From: Granulicella mallensis MP5ACTX8
Lineage (GTDB): Bacteria; Acidobacteriota; Terriglobia; Terriglobales; Acidobacteriaceae
Assembly (NCBI RefSeq): GCF_000178955.2
Contig: NC_016631.1
Location: 2,852,001 to 2,916,000 of the forward strand
Length of the DNA stretch: 64,000 bases
Direction: 5' to 3'
Made by a program: the position numbers and the translations under genes. Under the pieces are notes generated by a model that was not told where the DNA came from, did no database searches, and saw only the letters and a program-made list of their open reading frames with translations. How positions within the stretch are numbered: the first letter of the stretch is position 1; the number at the start of each line of letters is the position of its first letter. This document shows, piece by piece, positions 1 to 8,806 of the stretch.

Positions 1-1
1 G

Positions 2-493
2 CTGACTGATGGCGGCGTCTGCCTGATTTCTACGACGTCCGCCGACGGCTCTGGCGATCCGATTGTCTCCGAGATGAAGGTATTTAGCGCGAAGGATGGA
101 CAAGGACTTTCCCTCGCCCACACGATGGGGATTCAGACGGGTTTCATCACTGGTAGATCTTCTCCGGCAGTAGCCCGACGCGCAGCCGAACTAAAGGTTC
201 CCTTTGTGTACCTGGGGCAGGCGAAGAAGACCGCCGCCTTCGAGGAGTGCCTGCAAAGGGCAGGCGTTAGCGAAGAAGAAGTCGCCTATATGGGTGACGA
301 TCTGCCGGATATTCCTTTGGCGCGGCGAGCTGGTTTAGGGGTGTGCGTGGCGGATGGTGCTCCTGAGCTGAAGGCAGTGTGTCATTTCACCACCCAGCAG
401 CTGGCAGGGCGTGGCGCCGCTCGTGAGGTCATAGAACTGATCCTGAAGGCGCAGGGGCGTTGGGAAGAGGCTGTACCTCTGGCGCTTGCTTAG
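2..493 (+). CDS. kdsC: 3-deoxy-D-manno-octulosonate 8-phosphate phosphatase, 3' part
   Basis: Hydrolyses KDO 8-phosphate to KDO in the cytoplasm, a step of lipopolysaccharide inner-core synthesis. The 5' end lies outside the window. The first visible residues, LTDGG, are the tail of the HAD motif I (DxDGVLTDG in the family), so only a few dozen residues are missing. The visible part has the DGQG loop, the motif II Thr in ITGR, the motif III Lys in GQAKKT and motif IV MGDDLPD, followed by the GRGAAREVIELIL tail typical of KdsC. The TAG stop is at 491-493. An internal ATG at 74 is not the start, because the frame is open and conserved back to the window edge. KdsC is the best fit; another small Mg-dependent HAD phosphatase of the same subfamily is unlikely. 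Confidence 0.93.
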   Translation: MTDGGVCLISTTSADGSGDPIVSEMKVFSAKDGQGLSLAHTMGIQTGFITGRSSPAVARRAAELKVPFVYLGQAKKTAAFEECLQRAGVSEEEVAYMGDDLPDIPLARRAGLGVCVADGAPELKAVCHFTTQQLAGRGAAREVIELILKAQGRWEEAVPLALA

Positions 494-581
494 CTGGCTA
501 GGTAGTTGTCTAACCAATCGGAGACCCCGATTTTAGACCGCAGCCAAACTCGCTGCACGCATAGCTTTTGTTCTTTGTTTC

Positions 582-823
582 CCCACAGACGCGTCATCCT
601 GAGCGGAGCGTCCCGGCCTTTGGGGACGCGTAGTGGAAGGACCCCGAGGGGTGATCTCTTGCCTATGCCCTTTGGAGCTTTTCTACCTCGAGAGATCGAG
701 CCTGGACGCTCGTACTGGAAAAGGTCCTAACAGCCTGGGTGAGATGAAGTCCTTCGGGGTCCTTCGACTCTGCACCTCGCAAAAAGCGCGAGGTGCTCCG
801 CTCAGGATGACGTTCCTATGGGG
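582..823. repeat. Dispersed repeat, copy A (long inverted repeat)
   Basis: The gap between kdsC and alkB holds no credible gene. It carries two inverted arms. The left arm (about 582-651) begins near CGTCATCCTGAGCGGAGCG and runs to GAAGGACCCCGAGGGG. The right arm (about 749-823) is its imperfect reverse complement, ending in GCTCCGCTCAGGATGACG. The central part, including GAGCCTGGACGCTCGT, is also found in reverse complement near 8539-8735. Two diverged copies in one window indicate a repeat family. No transposase is encoded, so it is either a non-autonomous palindromic element or a bidirectional terminator-type repeat. Confidence 0.75.
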
Positions 824-878
824 AACAAGATATGTGATTCGTTGGTGTTTTCGATTCGCCACGCACAACCCAGGGGCT

Positions 879-1532
879 TCAGCCTGCCTTGCGGAAGGTG
901 AGATTGAATCGGTATCCGCCGGTTGCTGGATGAGACCCCTTCTTGAGCGGGTTGATGCCGTGATAGCACAGCCGCGCCGGCCCTCCCCAAACCAGCACGT
1001 CGCCATGAACTATCGGCAGCCGAATGGTTTTGTCGGATCTCTCCAGCCCTCCAAACAGGAAGACGGCGGGAAGTCCGAGTGACACGGACACGATGGGTTC
1101 TGCGAAGTCATTTTCATTCTTGTCCTGATGCAGCGTAAGCCGTGCACCAGGCTCGTAGCGGTTGATGAGGCAAGCGTCCGGGATGAAGGTCGGATAGCCG
1201 GCCAGCGTGGCTGCCTGCTGCGCCAGGTCCATGAAGACCTTTGGCATGGCAGGCCATGGACCGCCGGTTTCCGGGTCCATAGAGGCATAGCGATATCCCT
1301 TGCTGTCTGTGACCCAGCCGAGAGCTCCGCAGTTGGTCATCGCCACGGACATTCGGAAGCCTCCTGGCGTGACCATATGCCGGAAAGGGGACTCTGCCGC
1401 CACGGCAAACAAAGCTTCCATGATGAGGGCTTCGTGGTCCTGCGCGAGGCCACGCAGGAGCGCTGTTCCGGGGCCAAGCTCCTTGCTCAAGGGCTCCTGT
1501 TGTTCGAGGTGATCGAAGAGAGTCGGCGTCAT
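879..1532 (-). CDS. alkB: AlkB-type alkylated-DNA demethylase (2OG-Fe(II) dioxygenase)
   Basis: Oxidatively removes methyl and related groups from 1-methyladenine and 3-methylcytosine in DNA, using 2-oxoglutarate, O2 and Fe(II). The 217-residue protein carries the iron triad H135, D137 and H191 and the 2-oxoglutarate arginines R208 and R214. This spacing matches E. coli AlkB (131/133/187/204/210) with a constant offset of four. The substrate-side segment LTLHQDKNE is also present. The ATG at 1532 has AAGGAG seven bases upstream; longer in-frame starts would run into the preceding gene. It lies 10 bp after another 2OG-Fe(II) oxygenase on the same strand, so the two are probably co-transcribed. 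Confidence 0.95.
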   Translation of the reverse strand: MTPTLFDHLEQQEPLSKELGPGTALLRGLAQDHEALIMEALFAVAAESPFRHMVTPGGFRMSVAMTNCGALGWVTDSKGYRYASMDPETGGPWPAMPKVFMDLAQQAATLAGYPTFIPDACLINRYEPGARLTLHQDKNENDFAEPIVSVSLGLPAVFLFGGLERSDKTIRLPIVHGDVLVWGGPARLCYHGINPLKKGSHPATGGYRFNLTFRKAG

Positions 1533-1542
1533 GCTGTGCTCC

Positions 1543-2316
1543 TTAGCTGGCATCGTGGAATATGATGCCGACGGTATGCCGTTGGCCTGAACGCAGGCGA
1601 CTGACCCCGTGGCGAAGGTTGACGCGATAGATGCCTCGTGTGCCCTGCACGGGCCTGTGGTGCACCGCAAAGGCTACCGCAACGCCCTGGCGAAGCGGAA
1701 CGACCTCCGGTCGCGACTGCATGCGGGGCCTCTGCTCCGTGAGTACGAATTCTCCCCCGGTGAAATCCTGCTGCGGCTCGGAGAGCAGGATCGCTACCTG
1801 AATCGGAAAGACGTGCTCTCCATAGAGGTCCTGGTGGAGACAGTTGTAATCGCCGGGACCGTACTGCAGGAGTAGCGGCGTCGGGCGTTGTTGTCCTGCG
1901 TCGTGGCATCGCTGAATGAAATCGACGTGGCGCTCTGGATAGCGCACCTCGATCCCCATGGCTTCGTTCCAGCGATTCGCTACTGGAGCGAGCCAGGAAT
2001 AGAGCGCGGTGCGGAGGCCATGAATGATCGAAGGGAGAGGATAGCTGAAATATTTGTATTCGCCTCGGCCGAAGCCGTGTCGCCCCATGATGACGCGACT
2101 ACGGAAGATCGATTCTTCCGGGTAAAGGGACGCGATCGCTTTGCATTCGTCCGTGGAGAGGAGGCCTTGCAACACGGTGCTCCCTTGTGCGTCTAGCTCC
2201 TTGCCAATCTGAGGCCAATCGAGCGTGCTGATACGTTCGGCAGCTCCCTGGAAGGGAATCGAGTCTGCTCTGGATTCTCCGGCTGCTTGAAGTTCTTCTG
2301 CGAATAAGGTGTTCAT
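1543..2316 (-). CDS. 2OG-Fe(II) oxygenase paired with alkB
   Basis: A 257-residue cytoplasmic protein without a signal peptide. The double-stranded beta-helix signature is visible: H161 and D163 in the HQD motif, a distal His near 236 (LRHGVS) and a 2-oxoglutarate-binding Arg near 246 in GQRHTVG. It is not AlkB: the spacing and the FTGGEFVLTEQ segment are closer to the prolyl-hydroxylase-like 2OG oxygenase superfamily. The gene ends 10 bp before alkB on the same strand. This arrangement suggests a role in alkylation damage repair or tolerance, but the substrate cannot be read from the sequence. Confidence 0.82.
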   Translation of the reverse strand: MNTLFAEELQAAGESRADSIPFQGAAERISTLDWPQIGKELDAQGSTVLQGLLSTDECKAIASLYPEESIFRSRVIMGRHGFGRGEYKYFSYPLPSIIHGLRTALYSWLAPVANRWNEAMGIEVRYPERHVDFIQRCHDAGQQRPTPLLLQYGPGDYNCLHQDLYGEHVFPIQVAILLSEPQQDFTGGEFVLTEQRPRMQSRPEVVPLRQGVAVAFAVHHRPVQGTRGIYRVNLRHGVSRLRSGQRHTVGIIFHDAS

Positions 2317-2460
2317 GTGTGCCTCCCGCTTCCGTTGGAAGCGCTCTCAGGAGGTTAGCGGCTTCAGCGCTTCATCTCACTCCGTTTCTTGCGCTGGAAC
2401 TCTCAAACGATCGGCGAAAGAGATCGGTCCGGCTTCAAAGACTCGGGATCCTGTGTGAGG

Positions 2461-2913
2461 TTAGAAGATTGCTCCGACTACGAGTAGGACAAGGCTCGCG
2501 AGCCCGGCAATCACTCGGATGAGATGAAACCTGAGCCAACGATCGCGAAGCTGCTGCCAGTCGGCGGGAAGAGTGGAAACGGTCCATGTTGCGATCTCTT
2601 CAACGATAGGAACTTCAACCAGTATTGTCACAAGCAGCGCAACGATAAAGAGAACGAGCGCTGTTGCGCTGAGGGCAAAGGTCAGAGGCCTCTCGTGATA
2701 CGAGAGGATCAGTACCGGGACGATCGACAAGAGCGATGCCGGCATCAGGACGGTCATCACGGGTGCCATGTTGCGATTCATCCGGTCTACGATCGCGAGG
2801 AAGACTTCAGGTGTGAAGGTACTCATCGACCGGCTCAACGCAGCCCAGGGACCGTGGAACATCCCGGCCATTAATGCCAGGAGAACAATGCTGATCAACT
2901 CCCATGTCTTCAT
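2461..2913 (-). CDS. DUF1772 (anthrone oxygenase-like) membrane protein
   Basis: A small integral membrane protein of 150 residues with four hydrophobic segments. It has the DUF1772 pattern: a first helix with AGMFHGPWAALS, then an acidic VEVPIVEEIATW loop and a WLRFHLIRVIAG segment before the last helix. Family members are annotated as anthrone-oxygenase-like because a few act in polyketide pathways; most have no known role. The ATG at 2913 is preferred over an in-frame GTG at 2937 because the latter only adds a short polar lead. It starts 36 bp after the end of bioB on the same strand. Confidence 0.72.
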   Translation of the reverse strand: MKTWELISIVLLALMAGMFHGPWAALSRSMSTFTPEVFLAIVDRMNRNMAPVMTVLMPASLLSIVPVLILSYHERPLTFALSATALVLFIVALLVTILVEVPIVEEIATWTVSTLPADWQQLRDRWLRFHLIRVIAGLASLVLLVVGAIF

Positions 2914-2949
2914 CGTGACGCCTATTGTCGCCACCACACATCCCTGGCG

Positions 2950-3879
2950 TCAAACGCCGATCTCGGCAAACAAACTCTCATCTTCATCCTTCGAGACGTT
3001 TGGAGTCGTCAGGAGCTTGTCACCCATGAAGATAGAGTTTGCACCGGCGAAAAAAGCTAGTAACTGGGCCTCTCGATTCAGGGATAAGCGTCCAGCCGAA
3101 AGCCGAATCCGAGCTTTTGGCATCAGGATACGCGCCACGGCAATCGTCCTGATCAGCACCGTACTGCTTACTGGTGCCACGTGTTCCAAGGGGGTGCCCT
3201 GAACCGGTACGAGTAAATTAATGGGGACCGATTCGGGCTGTGGGTTCATGCTCGCGAGTTCGGTCAAAAGACGACAACGATCCTCGTCACTTTCGCCGAG
3301 TCCGAGGATGCCTCCACTGCAAACAGTGATTCCTGCCTCTCGCACGGATTGAATCGTTCGAAGACGATCATCAAAGGTGCGCGTTGTAATGACGTTGCCG
3401 TAAAACTCCCGGCTGGTATCGAGGTTGTGGTTGTAGGCATCCAACCCGGCCTCTTTCAACAGCTTCGCCTGTTCGGGTGTAAGCATGCCCAATGTGGCGC
3501 AGGCCTCCAGGCCTAAGCTCTTTACCTCTCGAATGAACCCCAGTACATGTTCAAACGATTCGCCAGAGGGTGCACTGCGCCAGGCAGCTCCCATGCAGAA
3601 TCTCTGGGCGCCTTGTTCCCGTGCGCGCAGTGCAGCCGCGCGTACATCCTGAATCGAGAGAAGTGCCTGACGCTCCAAACCCGTTTGATGGTGAGCAGAC
3701 TGCGAACAATAGCCGCAGTCCTCGGGACAGCCGCCGGTTTTGATCGAGAGCAGGACGCACTTCTGGATATCCGACAGATTGTGATGCTCGAGATGAACCT
3801 GATGTGCGAGGGAAATAAGTTCAAGCAGCGGCATTCGATAGAGCGAACCTGAACTTTCAGGTCTGTGTTCAGCAAGCAT
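2950..3879 (-). CDS. bioB: Biotin synthase (radical SAM)
   Basis: Inserts sulfur into dethiobiotin, the last step of biotin synthesis. The radical-SAM cysteines are C51, C55 and C58 in CPEDCGYC. Further BioB hallmarks are YNHNLDTSREFY, the GGILGLGES loop and the C-terminal NSIFMGDKLLTTPN. At 309 residues it is close to the family norm. The ATG at 3879 follows GAGGTG at good spacing. No other bio genes are adjacent, so bioB appears as a stand-alone gene next to a DUF1772 gene. Its promoter region is AT-rich and carries an inverted repeat. Confidence 0.97.
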   Translation of the reverse strand: MLAEHRPESSGSLYRMPLLELISLAHQVHLEHHNLSDIQKCVLLSIKTGGCPEDCGYCSQSAHHQTGLERQALLSIQDVRAAALRAREQGAQRFCMGAAWRSAPSGESFEHVLGFIREVKSLGLEACATLGMLTPEQAKLLKEAGLDAYNHNLDTSREFYGNVITTRTFDDRLRTIQSVREAGITVCSGGILGLGESDEDRCRLLTELASMNPQPESVPINLLVPVQGTPLEHVAPVSSTVLIRTIAVARILMPKARIRLSAGRLSLNREAQLLAFFAGANSIFMGDKLLTTPNVSKDEDESLFAEIGV

Positions 3880-3953
3880 GTATCACCTCAAAGAAGATGA
3901 TCGGGTTAGCTTGCTGCGAGCACAAGGATGGTTTGGTACGGTGCTAGATAGTT

Positions 3954-3969
3954 TAATTTCTAAATTATA
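3954..3969 (-). promoter_or_regulatory. AT-rich inverted repeat over a probable bioB -10 box
   Basis: In the 334 bp between divergent bioB and the TonB receptor gene there is TAATTT-CT-AAATTA, an inverted repeat with a 2 bp centre (3954-3967). It overlaps TATAAT read on the minus strand (3964-3969) in front of bioB. A repressor site over a -10 element is a reasonable reading. The sequence does not match the BirA or BioR consensus, so the regulator is unknown. The rest of the gap holds no gene. Confidence 0.4.
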
Positions 3970-4213
3970 AATTCTTCCTGTGCGAACAGAAGTCCTTCCA
4001 TTCTCCGCCGAGATGGCAATGCAGATTGATATAGGACTGAAAGTGTCGTAGTTTAGAGGGGAGGCTCCAAGACCCCTGAAAAGAAGCACAAGAACCCCCG
4101 CGGCAGTCTTTTTGGCGAAGCGCCGCGAGGGTCCGGAGATCGACAACCCGAAGGCTGACGACTTTCGACAGGATATAAGAATCCGTCAGCCTCGTATCAA
4201 GAAAGGTTTTTCC

Positions 4214-7200
4214 ATGGCTGGCCGTTTTCCCCTTCGATTACGTATTCTGCATGTTTTTTTCCTGCTGTCTCTTCTCATTGTCCTCGCGCCACAGTCGGTC
4301 TGGGGGCAGAGCGCTCAAATTGCAGGCACGGTCACTGACCCCTCCAAAGCCATCATTCAGGGGGCATCGGTCGAGATCGTCAACAATGCGACGCAGGGGA
4401 AGTGGGAGACGAAATCGAATGGTGATGGCCGATATCTGGCACCCTCGCTTCTCCCCGGCGTCTACCAGATCACCGTGCAGGCCCCGAACTTCGAGACGGA
4501 GATCATCCAAAATCTGAAGCTCAATATCGCCAGCAAGATATCGCTGGACTTTGTCCTGCATCCGGGAGCGGTCAACCAATCCGTTACCGTCGATGGGAGC
4601 GGCATCACCCTGAATACGACCGATGCCAGCGTGAGCACGGTGATCGACCGGCAGTTTGTCGAAAATCTTCCGCTCAACGGCAGAAGCTTTCAGTCGCTCA
4701 TGACGCTCGCGCCCGGAGTCCTGATCGTTCCTTCGCAGGGAGTTGGTCAGAGCGGGGAACTCAGCGTGAACGGCCAGCGCACCGAGGCGAATTACTTCAC
4801 GGTGGATGGTGTGAGCGCGAACATTGGAGCCAGCGTCTCCTCCTCGGGATTTACTGGCGCCGGCTTCGGCGGCGCGACGCCGGGGGAGACGGCGTTGGGA
4901 ACGACGCAGAGCCTGGTATCGATCGATGCGTTGCAGGAGTTTCGCGCGACAACCTCAACGTATTCGGCAGAGTACGGCCGCAACCCCGGCGGACAGTTTT
5001 CCTTTCAGACGCGATCCGGCACAAACCAATATCACGGCACGGCGTTCGACTATCTTCGCAACGACGCGCTCGATGCGAACAACTGGTTCAACGGATATAC
5101 AAACACTCCGCCGATTGCAAAGCAGGCCTTACGTCAGAACGATTTCGGCGGCACGCTCGGCGGCTTCATCGACATTCCCCATCTCTACAACGGCCGCGAC
5201 AAGACCTTCTTCTTCTTTTCCTACGAAGGGCTGCGTCTGACCAACCCAACGCCCTCGCAGCTCTACGAGGTGCCGAGCACCTTCCTGCGGCAAAACGCTC
5301 CGGCAGCGTTGCAGCCGTTTCTCGCGTCCTTTCCCGTATCAACGCAACGGGATAACGGCAATGGGTTGTCGTACTACACGGCTGGCTATAGTGCGCCAAG
5401 CTCGATCGATACCAGCAGCATCCGGATCGACCATAGCTTCAGCGACAAGTTCAAGATCTTCGGTCGCTACAGCGATTCGCCCTCCAACAGCACGGCCCGC
5501 CAGCCAACCGACCTGGCACAGGTGAACGCTACCATCATCAACGTGAAGACGGTCACGCTCGGCGCGACGAGTGTGTTGACGTCGAAGTTGGACAATGAAT
5601 TTCGATTCAATGTCACGGGTGACGATTACAAATCTTCGCGCACGCTCGACAACTTCGGTGGCGCAACGCCGCTCAATCTGTCAGGCGTCCCGGGCTTGCA
5701 ATCGAATAGCTGGCTTACGTTCTTCCTCTTCTATGATCTCTATCCCTACTACCTGCTGGAGCCGCAGTCGAATCGCGAGAGGCAGGTGAATGTTGTCGAC
5801 ACCTTTACGCACACTCTTGGACGGCACAATCTGAAGTACGGCGTGGACTATCGCAGGCTGGTCGTCTCCGAAGAGCTGCCGCCGCTTTGGGAGGTGGGGT
5901 TCTATTACAGCGAGGCCTCGGTGCTCGCGAACCATGCGGACGGCATCAACATGTACAAACAGACGATCAACATGAAGGCCGTGTACCCGAACACCTCGCT
6001 CTTCGTGCAGGATGAGTGGAAGGTGAATGATCGCCTGAGCCTCTCCTATGGTGTGCGCTGGGAGCTGAATCCGGCACCGCATGATGCCAATGGCAATACG
6101 CCTTATACCGTCGACCAGATCACCGATCTTGCTACCGTGAAGCTTGCGCCGAAGGGAACTCCTCTGTGGCAGACGGTCTACACTAACTTTGCGCCTCGGC
6201 TGGGAGCTGCGTATCAGGTGCATAGCGGGCGGGGAAGCGGGACAGTGCTGCGCGCGGGTGCGGGCCTCTTCTACGACACAGGCACGCAACTCGCGGCGGA
6301 TGGCTACTATGGCGTGGGTACTACGGGATTCAAATCCTTCAATGGAGATTCGTTTCCATTGACGACCGCGCAGATCGACAGTGTCCCTCAGCCGAATGCG
6401 AACCCACCTTACAACGTGGCTGTCTGGGGCTTCGATCCTCATCTCAAGGCTCCGTATACGCTGCAATGGAACGCTGCGGTAGAGCAGCAGCTTGGCGAGC
6501 AGCAGACGCTGAACGTCAATTACGTGGCGTCGGCCTCGCGCCGCCTGCTTACGCAGAACTTCTATAGCCCGGACCTGCTGGGGAATCCGAACTTCATCTC
6601 CGGCAACGGACTGTACCTGACCACGAACCGCGCCAGCGCTGATTATCAGTCACTCCAGGTTCGCTTTCAGCGCACGCTTTCGCATGGGTTTCAGGGCTTG
6701 CTCGCCTATACCTGGTCGCACTCGCTCGACGATGCCAGCACCAACTTTACGATCTACGAATTGGAACGTGGGCCTTCGGACTTCGACATCCGCAACAACT
6801 TCCAGGCCGCGCTCTCTTATGAGGTTCCAGGACACTACGATAATCCGTGGCTCTCGTATGCTTTGAAACACTGGTCGCTGGATGCCAGAGTCTCCGCGCG
6901 CTCTGCTCTTCCTGTCGATGTGTTCTCGAAGACCACAGTCGACAGCGGCTCAGGACAGGGAATCCATTTTCATCCGGACCGGGACCTTTCGAATCCCCTC
7001 TATATCTTCAACCCGATTGCTCCGACAGGCCGTCAGATTAATCCTCTGGCTTTCAAAGAGAAGGACGGTGCCAACGGCAATGTCGTCGAGGGCGATGCAG
7101 GCCGGAATTCGGCGAGAGGTTTTGATGCCGTTCAGGCGGATATGACGCTTCGTCGTGACTTCCCATTCACTGGACGTGTGGGGCTTCAGTTCCGTGCCGA

Positions 7201-7375
7201 GGCCTATAACATCTTCAACCATCCGAGCTTTGGCTCCATCTACAACTCTCTCGATAGTGGAGCGCTCTTCGGCCAGGCTTACACCACGCTCGGCAGCCAG
7301 TTGGGCGGACTGAGCTCGATCTACCAGCTCGGTGGGTCGCGTTCAATGCAGGTCGCGTTGAAGTTGCACTTCTAA
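4214..7375 (+). CDS. TonB-dependent receptor with N-terminal carboxypeptidase-regulatory domain
   Basis: A large outer-membrane transporter of 1053 residues. A signal peptide with a Leu/Val-rich core ends near VWGQ. Next comes a Cna-B/CarboxypepD_reg domain (QIAGTVTDPSKA, about residues 32-115), a plug with LPLNGRSFQSL and SVNGQRTEANYFTVDG, and a beta-barrel ending in LKLHF with the terminal aromatic. This is the Oar-like type that is greatly expanded in Acidobacteriota. The ATG at 4214 follows AAAGG and places the signal peptide at the N-terminus; an in-frame ATG at 4112 would add 34 polar residues and is rejected. A PepSY-TM gene starts 20 bp downstream, which suggests ferric-siderophore import. 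The ligand is unknown. Confidence 0.92.
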   Translation: MAGRFPLRLRILHVFFLLSLLIVLAPQSVWGQSAQIAGTVTDPSKAIIQGASVEIVNNATQGKWETKSNGDGRYLAPSLLPGVYQITVQAPNFETEIIQNLKLNIASKISLDFVLHPGAVNQSVTVDGSGITLNTTDASVSTVIDRQFVENLPLNGRSFQSLMTLAPGVLIVPSQGVGQSGELSVNGQRTEANYFTVDGVSANIGASVSSSGFTGAGFGGATPGETALGTTQSLVSIDALQEFRATTSTYSAEYGRNPGGQFSFQTRSGTNQYHGTAFDYLRNDALDANNWFNGYTNTPPIAKQALRQNDFGGTLGGFIDIPHLYNGRDKTFFFFSYEGLRLTNPTPSQLYEVPSTFLRQNAPAALQPFLASFPVSTQRDNGNGLSYYTAGYSAPSSIDTSSIRIDHSFSDKFKIFGRYSDSPSNSTARQPTDLAQVNATIINVKTVTLGATSVLTSKLDNEFRFNVTGDDYKSSRTLDNFGGATPLNLSGVPGLQSNSWLTFFLFYDLYPYYLLEPQSNRERQVNVVDTFTHTLGRHNLKYGVDYRRLVVSEELPPLWEVGFYYSEASVLANHADGINMYKQTINMKAVYPNTSLFVQDEWKVNDRLSLSYGVRWELNPAPHDANGNTPYTVDQITDLATVKLAPKGTPLWQTVYTNFAPRLGAAYQVHSGRGSGTVLRAGAGLFYDTGTQLAADGYYGVGTTGFKSFNGDSFPLTTAQIDSVPQPNANPPYNVAVWGFDPHLKAPYTLQWNAAVEQQLGEQQTLNVNYVASASRRLLTQNFYSPDLLGNPNFISGNGLYLTTNRASADYQSLQVRFQRTLSHGFQGLLAYTWSHSLDDASTNFTIYELERGPSDFDIRNNFQAALSYEVPGHYDNPWLSYALKHWSLDARVSARSALPVDVFSKTTVDSGSGQGIHFHPDRDLSNPLYIFNPIAPTGRQINPLAFKEKDGANGNVVEGDAGRNSARGFDAVQADMTLRRDFPFTGRVGLQFRAEAYNIFNHPSFGSIYNSLDSGALFGQAYTTLGSQLGGLSSIYQLGGSRSMQVALKLHF

Positions 7376-7395
7376 TCGGTAAGGGACGGCAACGC

Positions 7396-8541
7396 ATGGG
7401 ATTCATCGACAGACCGCAACGCGTGTGGTGGCGCATGGCCATGTTCCAGATTCATCTCTGGGGCGGCGTTGTCCTGTGCCTCTACATGCTGGTCATCGGA
7501 GTCACAGGATCCATTCTCGTCTTCGAGAGCGAGTTGGAGCATGTCGCCTATCCGCAGTTGTGGCGCGCGACCTATCCGCAGGCAGGGCAGCGGGCTGCAG
7601 AGCTTCCCGCCGTGACCGAAACCGTGATGAAGGCGTATCCCGGATATAAGATCACTGCCGCTTATCTACCGGACAAGCCTGGCGATAACTTCGAGGTTTT
7701 CGTTCACCAGGGAAAGACCTTTCGATATGTCTTCCTCGATGCGAATACCGGGAGGATTGTAGGAGCCATCAATCCGGATCGATCCTGGCTGATCTGGATC
7801 ATCGATCTCCATTTTCGACTTCTGGGAGGCAAGGTCGGCGAGATACTCAACGGCATTGGCGCAGCCTGCCTGCTGCTCTTGTGCGCGACTGGAGCTCTGG
7901 TCTGGTGGGCGGGGCTGAAGCACTGGACGCGTGGGCTCAAGGTTAATCTTCATAGAAGCTGGCGGCGGGTTAACTTCGATCTCCATAGTGCTGTCGGCTT
8001 CTGGACGCTGCTTGTCCTGTCGATGTGGGCCTTCACCGGTGTGTATTTCATATGGCCGAAGCCTATCGAATCTTTCGTCAACCATTTTTCTTCGATAGCC
8101 TCTGCCAACCCGCCGGTTTTTGTCGTTCCTCCGCGCGGCGATGGGCCCTGGGTCGACATGCATCGAATGATCGAGCAGGCGCAGCAATCCTCGCCGAATG
8201 CGAAGTTCGCTGGTGCGTTCTTTCCGGGTAGTGACAAGAGCGCCTTGACGTTGCTCATGGCTCGTGGCGCGGCGCGGAACTTCAGCCAGATGGACTACGT
8301 CTATTTCGATCCAGCGACAGGCAGACAGTTGGCTCTCTGGCATCGCGGGATCAATACCACCTGGGGTGGATCGTTCATCTTCTGGCTCAGTCCATTGCAC
8401 TTCGGATATGACTGGGGGGGCACGATCAAAATTCTGTGGGCTACGCTTGGCTGTGCCTTGCCGTTGCTGGCTATCACTGGAGTGCTTATGTACTGGAATA
8501 GATCGTTGAGCAAGAAGTGGAAGAGGCTGTTACGGGCGTAG
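7396..8541 (+). CDS. PepSY-associated TM protein (PiuB/iron-uptake type)
   Basis: An inner-membrane protein of 381 residues. A first TM segment (about residues 20-45) precedes a PepSY-like periplasmic part and NPDRSWLIWIIDLHFRLLGG. TM segments then follow near 150-170 and 200-220, a second periplasmic domain, and a last TM near 350. This family sits beside TonB receptors and is thought to help reduce or release siderophore iron at the inner membrane. The gene lies 20 bp after the receptor with AAGGGA upstream, so an operon is likely. The stop codon TAG lies inside the end of the dispersed repeat at 8539-8735, so the repeat may have supplied the extreme C-terminus. Confidence 0.88.
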   Translation: MGFIDRPQRVWWRMAMFQIHLWGGVVLCLYMLVIGVTGSILVFESELEHVAYPQLWRATYPQAGQRAAELPAVTETVMKAYPGYKITAAYLPDKPGDNFEVFVHQGKTFRYVFLDANTGRIVGAINPDRSWLIWIIDLHFRLLGGKVGEILNGIGAACLLLLCATGALVWWAGLKHWTRGLKVNLHRSWRRVNFDLHSAVGFWTLLVLSMWAFTGVYFIWPKPIESFVNHFSSIASANPPVFVVPPRGDGPWVDMHRMIEQAQQSSPNAKFAGAFFPGSDKSALTLLMARGAARNFSQMDYVYFDPATGRQLALWHRGINTTWGGSFIFWLSPLHFGYDWGGTIKILWATLGCALPLLAITGVLMYWNRSLSKKWKRLLRA

Positions 8542-8735
8542 TCGAAGGACCTCGAGGGACTTGAGCTCACCCATAGTGTTGGGACCTTTCCCTCACGAGC
8601 GTCCAGGCTCGAACGCTCGAGGCAGAAAAGCTGCAAAAGGTTTGGGCAAGATGGCGACCCTCGGGGTCCTTCGACTGCGCGTCCCCAAAGGCTGGGACGC
8701 TCCGCTCAGGATGACGATTCTGTGGGAAGACGTAA
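8539..8735. repeat. Dispersed repeat, copy B
   Basis: In reverse complement this matches the element at 582-823 over nearly its whole length: CGTCATCCTGAGCGGAGCGTCCC, the GAAGGACCCCGAGGG segment, CTTTTC-GCCTCGAG, GAGCCTGGACGCTCGT and GGTGAG-T-AAGTCC. It then stops near TCGACTACG, where copy A continues into its second terminal arm. Copy B therefore lacks one terminus. It fills the 265 bp gap between the PepSY gene and the cation exporter and overlaps the PepSY stop codon. No coding potential is seen. Confidence 0.75.
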
Positions 8736-8806
8736 AAACGAAAGCTATGTGTGCATTGATCTTGGTTTCGGTCCAAAGCCGGGATCTTCGATTTGTCAGA
8801 TACTCC

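Noticed and set aside
506..1082. Overlapping plus- and minus-strand ORFs over the 0.6 kb repeat
   Set aside because: They arise from the palindromic repeat; the same sequence in the 8.6 kb copy gives different frames.
3883..4146. 87-codon minus-strand ORF upstream of bioB
   Set aside because: No ribosome-binding site, covers the promoter region with a clear TATAAT box, no recognisable sequence.
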